Shown: positions 1 through 5,037 of the stretch, one piece after another
Position numbering within the stretch: position 1 is the first letter of the stretch
Layout: each line of letters opens with the position of its first letter
NCBI GenBank assembly: GCA_905211185.1
Contig: CAJLZR010000059.1
Coordinates: 1 to 5,590 of the forward strand
Direction: 5' to 3'
Length of the DNA: 5,590 nucleotides
From: an uncultured Oscillospiraceae bacterium
Lineage (GTDB): Bacteria > Bacillota_A > Clostridia > Oscillospirales > Acutalibacteraceae
The notes under the pieces: model-generated
What the model was told of the DNA's origin: nothing
Database searches by the model: none
Seen by the model: only the letters and a program-made list of their open reading frames with translations
Position numbers and translations under genes: made by a program

Positions 1-19
1 ATTATTTTACTTATATATT
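1..19. other. Short stretch downstream of tsaD
   Basis: Only 19 bp follow the tsaD stop codon within the window. They are AT-rich and contain no hairpin or U-tract, so whether the operon ends here or continues cannot be judged. Confidence 0.6.
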
Positions 20-1024
20 TTAAATCTTCATGCTTGCTTTTGCATTAAGGCTAAGGCCCGCTGTTTTTCCTTTTAAAAATTCGTAATATCCTTGCGAACC
101 TACCATAGCGGCGTTATCTCCGCAATATTTTAAGTCTGGTGTGAAAAACTCAAAACCCAATTTTTTGCATTCTTCCGAAAGTGTGGCTCGGAGCAAAGAG
201 TTTGCCGAAACTCCGCCCGCAACGGCGAGTTTTTTATATCCATAATTTTTTGCCGCCAAAATAAAGTTACCGACCAAACAATCCACAACCGATTTTCTAA
301 ACGAAGCCGATAAATCTTCTTTAGGTAAAGTTTCGCCTTTTTGATTAAACTTATTTATTATATTTATCATTGCGGTTTTGAGCCCCGAAAAGCTAAAATC
401 ATAATGATTTTCGCTATTTTTTAAAGGAATTGGAAGGTTAAAGCTTTCGGGGTCCCCACCATTTGCAACTTTATCTAGCATAACTCCGCCGGGGTAATCA
501 AAGCCAAGACGTCTGCCAACCTTATCAAAAGCCTCCCCCGCCGCATCATCTAAAGTTCTGCCAATAGTTTTGATATCGGTATAATCTTTTACTTCCAAAA
601 TATTAGAGTGTCCGCCCGATACAACCAAGCATAAAAACGGCGGTTTTAAATTTTCGTTCGAAATATATAAAGATGCTATATGAGCTTTTATGTGATGAAC
701 CGGAATAATAGGGAGTCCTGTTGCAATAGAAAGACCCTTTGCAAAGTTTACTCCAACCAAAAGCGAACCCACCAGCCCAGGAGCGTACGTTACGGCTAGG
801 GCATCAAGCTCCCCAAATTTCAAATTCGCGTTTTCCATAACCGCTTGCACAAGCGGCGCTATGTTTTCTATATGTTTACGAGATGCCACTTCCGGCACTA
901 CTCCGCCATATATTTTATGAACATCTATCTGCGAAGAAACCATCGAACTTATTATTTTTCTTCCGTCCTCCACCACTGCGGCGGCAGTATCATCGCAAGA
1001 AGATTCTATTGCCAATATTTTCAT
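20..1024 (-). CDS. tsaD: tRNA N6-adenosine threonylcarbamoyltransferase TsaD
   Basis: TsaD (Kae1/YgjD family) moves the threonylcarbamoyl group from threonylcarbamoyl-AMP onto A37 of ANN-decoding tRNAs, forming t6A in the cytoplasm with TsaB and TsaE. The 334-residue protein is full length for the family. It opens with the ASKHA nucleotide-binding start MKILAIESSCDDTAAA. The metal-binding motif HHIKAH lies at about 110-115 (ligands His111 and His115), and the third ligand, Asp303, is in CGDNAAM. Other family blocks are GGVVPEVASR at 40-49, VVSGGHS at 134-140, AGEAFDKVGR at 162-171, FSFSGLKTA at 210-218 and AGGVSANSLLR at 269-279. The ATG start gives the canonical N-terminus and has a modest purine-rich upstream sequence. 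It is the last visible gene of the operon, 18 bp after rimI. No key residue is missing. tsaB and tsaE are not in the window. Confidence 0.97.
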   Translation of the reverse strand: MKILAIESSCDDTAAAVVEDGRKIISSMVSSQIDVHKIYGGVVPEVASRKHIENIAPLVQAVMENANLKFGELDALAVTYAPGLVGSLLVGVNFAKGLSIATGLPIIPVHHIKAHIASLYISNENLKPPFLCLVVSGGHSNILEVKDYTDIKTIGRTLDDAAGEAFDKVGRRLGFDYPGGVMLDKVANGGDPESFNLPIPLKNSENHYDFSFSGLKTAMINIINKFNQKGETLPKEDLSASFRKSVVDCLVGNFILAAKNYGYKKLAVAGGVSANSLLRATLSEECKKLGFEFFTPDLKYCGDNAAMVGSQGYYEFLKGKTAGLSLNAKASMKI

Positions 1025-1042
1025 TTCTTATTCTCTGCCTTT

Positions 1043-1492
1043 TTATTTAAAATAATAACTCATTATAACGCCGTCTTCTTTTGGTAAATCATAAAAATTT
1101 TTTCGTATTCCTATTTTCTTAAATCCGATTTTTTCGTAAAATTTTATGGCATTTAAGTTAGAAATTCTGACTTCCAAAGATAGAAACGAAAGCCCCAATT
1201 TTTTCGAGTGTTCCAAAAGATTATTTAAAAGCGCACTGCCCACGCCCTTTAAGCGGTACTTTTCGCAAACTGCAATATTATATATATACCCTTCGTCTGC
1301 GGCACTGTACATACCGGCATATCCTAAAAAATCATCGGTTTCAGATTTTGCGGCGATAAAATAAGAAAGACCTTCGTTTATCGCATCTTCAAATCCTTTT
1401 TCGGACCACGGCGAAGAAAAGCATTCTTTTTCAAGCTTTGCCGCATTTTTTATATCGTGCCCCTCAAAAGGGTTTAGTTTAATCTTTTGCAT
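1043..1492 (-). CDS. rimI: GNAT N-acetyltransferase, RimI-type (protein N-terminal alanine acetyltransferase)
   Basis: A single-domain GNAT acetyltransferase of 149 residues, the usual RimI length. RimI acetylates the N-terminal residue of ribosomal protein S18 in E. coli using acetyl-CoA; the substrate here is inferred. The acetyl-CoA pyrophosphate loop is visible as RLKGVG at 80-85 (R/Q-x-x-G-x-G/A), preceded by the strand YIYNIAV at 69-75. The RimI block LEVRISNLNAIKFYEKIGF begins at about 106 and contains Glu107 and Tyr119, which correspond to the catalytic Glu103 and Tyr115 of E. coli RimI. A Tyr in NFYDLP (about 134) and the terminal GVIMSYYF also fit RimI. The start ATG lies inside the 3' end of polA (14 bp overlap, different frame). 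A weak GGGAAAG sequence about 10 nt upstream is the only ribosome-binding candidate, so translational coupling to polA is likely. The rimI-tsaD neighbourhood supports RimI over a generic GNAT. Confidence 0.92.
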   Translation of the reverse strand: MQKIKLNPFEGHDIKNAAKLEKECFSSPWSEKGFEDAINEGLSYFIAAKSETDDFLGYAGMYSAADEGYIYNIAVCEKYRLKGVGSALLNNLLEHSKKLGLSFLSLEVRISNLNAIKFYEKIGFKKIGIRKNFYDLPKEDGVIMSYYFK

Positions 1493-4070
1493 CGAACCAC
1501 GTCTTTCCCGAAGCTATATGAACTTTAAGCGGAACAAGAAGCTTTGCTGCGTTTTCCATTTCTTGTTTTAAAAGATTTTCTACTTCTTTTGCTTCTTCGT
1601 TCGGCGCTTCGATAATAAGTTCATCGTGCACCTGCAAAATAAGTTTTGATTTTAAATTTTTAAGTTTTAAAGCGTTATAGGTGTTAATCATAGCAATTTT
1701 TATAATATCGGCGGCACTGCCTTGGATAGGGGTATTTCTTGCAACTCTTTCACCAAACGCGCGCAAATTATGATTCGTTGACGCAAGCTCAGGAACGTAT
1801 CTGCGCCTATGAAACATGGTTTCCGAAAAGCCTTTTTCTTTTGCCATTTTTATAACCTTATTCATATAAATATCTATTCCGCTATAATGCTCTAAATATT
1901 TATTTATATAATTCTGCGCTTCAAAACGGCTGATTTTCAAATCTTGCGCCAAAGAAAACGCACCCATACCATAGATAATCCCAAAATTTACGGTCTTTGC
2001 CGCCGAGCGCATTTTTGGGGTTACCATTTCTCTTGAAACGTTAAATATTTGGGAGGCCGTAATCGCATGTATGTCTTCATCATTTTTAAAAGCTTTTACC
2101 ATACTTTCATCGCCCGAAAGATGCGCAAGAACACGAAGTTCTATTTGGGAATAGTCGGCATCTATTAAAGTATATCCTTCTTGCGCTTTAAAGAACTTTC
2201 TTAGCTCTCTGCCGATTTCCGTTCTTACAGGTATGTTTTGTAAATTCGGCTCGGTTGAACTAATTCTGCCGGTTCTTGTTTCGGTTTGATTAAAAGACGA
2301 ATGAATTCTTCCGTTTCCGGTAACCAATTTTGCCATACCGTCACAATATGTTGATTTTAGCTTTGCTAAGGTACGGTAGTTTAAAATCATGTCTATAATT
2401 TCGTGGTAACCCTTAAGCTTTTCAAGAGTTGCGGCGCTTGTTGAGTACCCTGTTTTACCTTTTTTACCTTTTGGAAGGCCTAATTTTTCAAAAAGAACGT
2501 TGCCCAGTTGCTTAGGCGAATTGATATTAAATTCAAATTCTGCCAAGTTATAGATTTCTTTTTGAATTTCTTCTATTTTTTTGCCAAGCTCTTTTCCGTA
2601 ACTTTCAAGCCCCGATTTATCCAGCGGAAAACCTATTTTTTCCATATTTCCAAGAACAATCGCCAAAGGCTGCTCTATGCGGGTTAGAAGTTCCGTTTCA
2701 TTTACCTCTTTTAATTTTTCTTGAAGTTTAGGCGCAAGTTTATGGCAAACAAAAACTTTGTTTAAATGCTCAGGAGAAACGCTCATATCCAAAAATTCGC
2801 AAGGGCTGATTTTATACTCACTTGCGATGGTGTTTATATCGTAACTTTTAGCCGAAGGATCCAAAATATAGGAAGCGAGCATAACATCAAAAAAATTATT
2901 TTTGATATCTAACCCCAAATTCCAAATTATTTTTGAAAACCTTTTTAAATCATAAATTATTTTCTGGGTACCTTTTAAATTTAAAAATTCTGCAAAAAAG
3001 CTTTTGAAAATATCGTTATTTCCGCTTAAAACATGGATTTCGTCACCGAAAAGCAAAAATACGTTTTTAACTGATAAATTTTCTTCTTGTACGTCAATTG
3101 CAACGCTCTTTTCGCTTTTTAAAGCGTTTAAAACTTCAGAGATATCTTCGTTAAAATGAACTTTTATTTTTTCTTTTTCTGCTTTGTTTTCATTTTCTGC
3201 CGAATTTAAATTCATTTTTCCCATAAACGAAAAAAATTCAAGTTCGGTCATTATTTCTTTAGCTTTTTGATAATCTATCTTCTTTGGGAAGTAATCGGCA
3301 TCGTCAATTTTAATCGGCACTTCTTTATTTATTTTTCCGAGTTCATAACTCATAAAAGCCGAGGATTTATCACTTGAAAGCTTGTTTTTTACGCTTTCTT
3401 TGATATCCAAATTTTCTAAATTTTCATAAATATTTTTAATACTTCCAAACTTCGCAATAAGCTCACGTGCAGTTTTTTCGCCCACTCCTTTTACCCCCGG
3501 AATGTTATCCGAAGAATCGCCTTGGAGCGCTTTGACGTCAATTAATTTAAGGGGAGAAACACCGTAAACTTCCTTTACCTTTTCTTCATCGTAAAAAGTA
3601 GATTCCGCTTTTCCGAATTTTGTGGAAGCTATTCGAACAGTTACATTCTTTGAAACCAATTGCAAACTATCTCTATCTCCCGTTGCCAAAACGCATTCAT
3701 AGTTTTTGTTTTCACAGTATTTGGCAAACGTACCTAAAATATCGTCAGCTTCGTACCCTTCCAGAAAAACAAGCTTATACCCCAAAGAAATTAAAAGTTC
3801 TTTTAAAATCGGCACTTGAGAAGCTAGTTCTTCCGGCATTTTTTTGCGGTTTGCTTTATATTTATCGTAAATTTTATTTCTAAAAGTAGGTTTGGGCAAA
3901 TCAAAAGCCACGGCAATTGCCGTGGGGTTTACTTCTCCTAAAAGTTTTTGCAGTGTTGATAAAAAGCCGTATATTGCGTTGGTCATCTGCCCTTTTTTAT
4001 TCGAAAGCATTTTAATTCCGTAAAAAGCACGATTTAATATACTGTTTCCATCTAAAACCAAATATTTCAA
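1479..4070 (-). CDS. polA: DNA polymerase I with active-type 5'-nuclease and degenerate 3'-5' exonuclease domain
   Basis: Family A DNA polymerase of 863 residues, used in excision repair and Okazaki primer removal. The 5'-nuclease domain (about 1-285) keeps its acidic residues: Asp7, Asp57 in AVAFD, Glu107/Asp109/Asp110 in GYEADD, Asp132/Asp134 in GDRD, and Asp185/Asp188 in GDSSDN. A helix-hairpin-helix (IPGVKGVGEKTA) follows at 190-201. A charged linker (about 286-302) leads to an exonuclease-like fold (about 303-465) without catalytic residues: DxE is Asp326-Val-Gln328, the Asp424 equivalent is Phe378, and there is no YxxxD. The polymerase domain has TGRISSTEPNLQNIP at 600-614, motif A DADYSQIELR at 637-646, the O-helix with Arg688/Lys692/Phe696/Tyr700, and motif C VHDE at 814-817. 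Phe696 is the usual residue of bacterial Pol I. The start is TTG (4068-4070). It is the only start in this frame that preserves the LVLDGNS N-terminus, and GGAG lies 8 nt upstream. Confidence 0.98.
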   Translation of the reverse strand: MKYLVLDGNSILNRAFYGIKMLSNKKGQMTNAIYGFLSTLQKLLGEVNPTAIAVAFDLPKPTFRNKIYDKYKANRKKMPEELASQVPILKELLISLGYKLVFLEGYEADDILGTFAKYCENKNYECVLATGDRDSLQLVSKNVTVRIASTKFGKAESTFYDEEKVKEVYGVSPLKLIDVKALQGDSSDNIPGVKGVGEKTARELIAKFGSIKNIYENLENLDIKESVKNKLSSDKSSAFMSYELGKINKEVPIKIDDADYFPKKIDYQKAKEIMTELEFFSFMGKMNLNSAENENKAEKEKIKVHFNEDISEVLNALKSEKSVAIDVQEENLSVKNVFLLFGDEIHVLSGNNDIFKSFFAEFLNLKGTQKIIYDLKRFSKIIWNLGLDIKNNFFDVMLASYILDPSAKSYDINTIASEYKISPCEFLDMSVSPEHLNKVFVCHKLAPKLQEKLKEVNETELLTRIEQPLAIVLGNMEKIGFPLDKSGLESYGKELGKKIEEIQKEIYNLAEFEFNINSPKQLGNVLFEKLGLPKGKKGKTGYSTSAATLEKLKGYHEIIDMILNYRTLAKLKSTYCDGMAKLVTGNGRIHSSFNQTETRTGRISSTEPNLQNIPVRTEIGRELRKFFKAQEGYTLIDADYSQIELRVLAHLSGDESMVKAFKNDEDIHAITASQIFNVSREMVTPKMRSAAKTVNFGIIYGMGAFSLAQDLKISRFEAQNYINKYLEHYSGIDIYMNKVIKMAKEKGFSETMFHRRRYVPELASTNHNLRAFGERVARNTPIQGSAADIIKIAMINTYNALKLKNLKSKLILQVHDELIIEAPNEEAKEVENLLKQEMENAAKLLVPLKVHIASGKTWFDAKD
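3908..3925. repeat. Perfect 18-bp palindrome inside polA (possible mRNA hairpin)
   Basis: CCACGGCAATTGCCGTGG is its own reverse complement. In polA mRNA it could form a 7-bp GC-rich stem with an AAUU loop about 146-163 nt after the start, followed by CUUUUG. It encodes codons 49-55, ending just before the conserved Phe-Asp of AVAFD, so coding constraint explains part of the sequence. The four-U tract is short for an efficient intrinsic terminator. The palindrome is certain; a regulatory role is only a possibility. Confidence 0.5.
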
Positions 4071-4083
4071 ATCACATTCTCCA
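4068..4083 (-). promoter_or_regulatory. polA ribosome binding site with TTG start
   Basis: Read on the minus strand this is TGGAGAATGTGATTTG. The GGAG core (4079-4082) sits 8 nt before the TTG start, which is good spacing. An ATG lies between them (4075-4077), but it is followed at once by TGA (4072-4074), is out of frame with polA, and is only 2 nt from GGAG. The polA frame runs open upstream only to a TAA at the end of yebC and contains no other ATG, GTG or TTG. The next in-frame ATG is codon 21, which would remove the catalytic Asp7. TTG is therefore the start. A TTG codon normally lowers initiation, which fits a low-abundance polymerase downstream of a gene with a better ribosome binding site. 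Confidence 0.85.
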
Positions 4084-4094
4084 TTTAGTTGTTA

Positions 4095-4808
4095 TTATTT
4101 AAGGTTATGCCAAACGTTCTTTATATCTTCGTCTTCTTCCAAAATATCTAAAAGAACGTTCACTTTTTCTGCTTCTTCGTCAGAAAGAGTTACGTAATTA
4201 TCAGGGACCATTCCAATCTCCGAAGATATAAATTTATAGCCTTTACCCTCAAGATACTCATAAACACTTTCGTAATCTTCTTTATCTGTATAAATTATAA
4301 AACAATCTTCCTCTTTTATTATGTCCAAAGCACCCGCTTCTATCACGTCTTCTTCCAAAACAGAATAATCTACATCTTCGGAATCTATTACTATTATGCC
4401 CTTTTCTTTGAACATAAACGAAACACAACCGGTAGAACCTAAATTTCCGCCGTATTTGCTAAAGTAATGTCTGATATTTCCTGCCGTTCTGTTGCGGTTA
4501 TCCGTCAAGGTTTCAACTATTATGGCAACTCCGTTAGGCCCATAGCCCTCGTATGTAATATCTTCAAAGTCATTGCCGTCTCCGCCAACTGCTTTTTTGA
4601 TTATTCTTTCAATGTTATCATTCGGAACGTTGTTAGCCTTTGCTTTGGCTATTGCATCTCTTAGCTTAAAGTTAACGCTTGGATCCGCTCCGCCTTCTTT
4701 TGCAGCTACCGCTAATTCTCTGCCTACTTTCGTAAAAATTTTAGCTTTTTGTGCATCAGTTTTTTCTTTTTTTCTCTTTATATTGTTCCATTTGGAATGT
4801 CCCGACAC
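4095..4808 (-). CDS. yebC: YebC/TACO1-family translation-associated regulator
   Basis: A 237-residue YebC/PmpR/TACO1 protein, complete and typical in length. The N-terminus MSGHSKWNNIKRKKEKTDAQK is the family signature, followed by KIFTKVGRELAVAAKEGG at 23-40. The second hallmark, YEGYGPNGVAIIVETLTDNRNRT, begins at residue 86, with the KYGGNLGSTGCVSFMF segment at about 118-133. The C-terminal part is acidic (LEEDEDIKN at 223-231), as in relatives. The family was long annotated as transcriptional regulators. Its mitochondrial member TACO1 is a translational activator, and bacterial members have more recently been linked to relieving ribosome stalling at proline-rich sequences, so translation is the likelier role. 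The MSGHSKW start fits the YebC form rather than the shorter-signature paralogue class, but this was not tested by alignment. The start codon is GTG (4806-4808) with an excellent ribosome binding site. The gene ends with tandem TAATAA and is the first gene of the operon, 24 bp before polA. Confidence 0.96.
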   Translation of the reverse strand: MSGHSKWNNIKRKKEKTDAQKAKIFTKVGRELAVAAKEGGADPSVNFKLRDAIAKAKANNVPNDNIERIIKKAVGGDGNDFEDITYEGYGPNGVAIIVETLTDNRNRTAGNIRHYFSKYGGNLGSTGCVSFMFKEKGIIVIDSEDVDYSVLEEDVIEAGALDIIKEEDCFIIYTDKEDYESVYEYLEGKGYKFISSEIGMVPDNYVTLSDEEAEKVNVLLDILEEDEDIKNVWHNLK

Positions 4809-4821
4809 TTAAAATCACCTC
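4806..4821 (-). promoter_or_regulatory. yebC ribosome binding site with GTG start
   Basis: On the minus strand GAGGTGAT (4814-4821) is an 8-nt perfect match to the complement of the 16S rRNA tail. It is followed by 5 nt and the GTG start. The next frame-compatible option upstream is closed by in-frame TGA and TAA, and the universal MSGHSKW N-terminus begins exactly at this GTG, so the non-ATG start is secure. Confidence 0.88.
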
Positions 4822-4866
4822 ATATAAAAAATAAAATATATCTAATACTTTATTTTATTATTTTTA

Positions 4867-4898
4867 AGTATAACATGCAAGCTTATATGGATTTTCAA
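4867..4898 (-). promoter_or_regulatory. Candidate extended -10 promoter for the yebC operon
   Basis: On the minus strand TGTTATACT (4867-4875) is an extended -10: TG, one base, then TATACT, which matches five of six bases of TATAAT. An upstream TTGAAA (4893-4898) resembles a -35 box, but the 20-nt spacer is longer than the preferred 16-18, so promoter function would rest mainly on the extended -10. Transcription would start near 4860, giving a leader of about 50 nt before the yebC GTG. A weaker alternative -10 (TAAAAT, at about 4852-4857) with TTGCAT upstream is also possible. Confidence 0.5.
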
Positions 4899-4928
4899 AA
4901 TATATGTAATGTGTTTAAAAAAAGCCGC

Positions 4929-4941
4929 ATAACATTGTTAT
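4929..4941. repeat. 13-bp perfect inverted repeat, possible operator
   Basis: ATAACA-T-TGTTAT is perfectly symmetric around one central base. It lies between the two divergent promoter candidates, 20 bp upstream of the amidase -35 box and about 30 bp upstream of the yebC -35-like box. That is a suitable place for a dimeric regulator serving one or both units. It does not match an operator I recognise, and short AT-rich palindromes do arise by chance. Confidence 0.4.
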
Positions 4942-4961
4942 CTCAAAAATCCTCAAAATAA

Positions 4962-4990
4962 TTGACTCTCCTACAAAAATGTAGTAAAAA
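4962..4990 (+). promoter_or_regulatory. Candidate sigma-A-type promoter for the amidase gene
   Basis: TTGACT (4962-4967) matches five of six bases of the TTGACA -35 box. After a 17-nt spacer comes TAAAAA (4985-4990), which matches four of six bases of TATAAT. Transcription would start near 4997, giving a leader of roughly 38 nt. The -35 box is strong and the spacing ideal; the -10 is weak, so basal activity may be low or depend on an activator. No sporulation sigma E or sigma G type box was recognised. Confidence 0.5.
4971..4984. repeat. 14-bp inverted repeat in the amidase promoter spacer
   Basis: CTACA-AAAA-TGTAG has perfect 5-bp arms around a 4-bp centre. It fills almost the whole spacer between the -35 and -10 candidates of the amidase gene, where a bound repressor would block RNA polymerase. 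The half sites resemble the TACA/TGTA arms of BlaI/MecI and CopY operators, but the 4-bp centre is wider than in those sites. The regulator is therefore unknown, and none is encoded in the window. Confidence 0.4.
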
Positions 4991-5023
4991 ATATTAAATA
5001 AAATTATATTTTTAAAATGTTTT

Positions 5024-5037
5024 AAGGGGGATTTATG
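5024..5037 (+). promoter_or_regulatory. Amidase ribosome binding site
   Basis: AAGGGGG (5024-5030) differs from AAGGAGG at one base, which can still pair with the 16S tail as a G-U wobble. It is followed by 4 nt and the ATG start (5035-5037). It fixes the start and implies good translation. The spacing is slightly short. Confidence 0.8.

Larger units (their letters stand above)
4809..5034. other. Divergent intergenic region between the yebC operon and the amidase gene
   Basis: This 226-bp AT-rich stretch contains no convincing gene. It holds the ribosome binding sites and one promoter candidate for each direction. It also holds a 13-bp inverted repeat (4929-4941), a 14-bp inverted repeat (4971-4984), an imperfect 16-bp palindrome around an AAGCTT core (4874-4889, 12 of 16 positions symmetric) and two CTCAAAA copies exactly 10 bp apart (4942-4948 and 4952-4958). 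No riboswitch, tRNA or terminator hairpin was recognised. Confidence 0.8.

Noticed and set aside
845..1364. Plus-strand ORFs opposite tsaD and rimI
   Set aside because: They are reverse-strand shadows of well-conserved genes, with no family resemblance and no upstream ribosome binding sites.
3620..3883. 87-codon plus-strand ORF opposite the polA 5'-nuclease domain
   Set aside because: It is antisense to strongly conserved catalytic motifs of PolA; its composition is that of a shadow frame.
4068..4077. Reassigned TGA codon at the ATG-TGA before polA
   Set aside because: The ATG-TGA is not in frame with polA, and all conserved tryptophans in the window use TGG with normal stop codons, so there is no sign of a variant code.
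4467..4812. Two plus-strand ORFs opposite yebC
   Set aside because: Both are complements of the conserved YebC coding sequence, with no independent start signals; hydrophobic stretches come from the complement of lysine- and glutamate-rich codons.
4905..4921. Possible WalR-type site upstream of the amidase (TGTAAT half site)
   Set aside because: The first half matches TGTWAH, but the second half at the required 5-bp spacing (TAAAAA) matches only four of six positions, and the site is about 40 bp upstream of the -35 box.
4895..4930. 11-codon minus-strand ORF (MRLFLNTLHIF) upstream of yebC, considered as a leader peptide
   Set aside because: It lies upstream of the yebC promoter candidate, has no clear ribosome binding site, and no attenuator hairpin follows it.
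4875..4961. 28-codon plus-strand ORF in the divergent intergenic region, beginning MQAYMDFQNICNVF
   Set aside because: No Shine-Dalgarno sequence precedes either ATG, no promoter is visible on that strand before it, and it overlaps the yebC promoter candidate. A longer version reaching back to a TTG at 4749 is mostly antisense to yebC.
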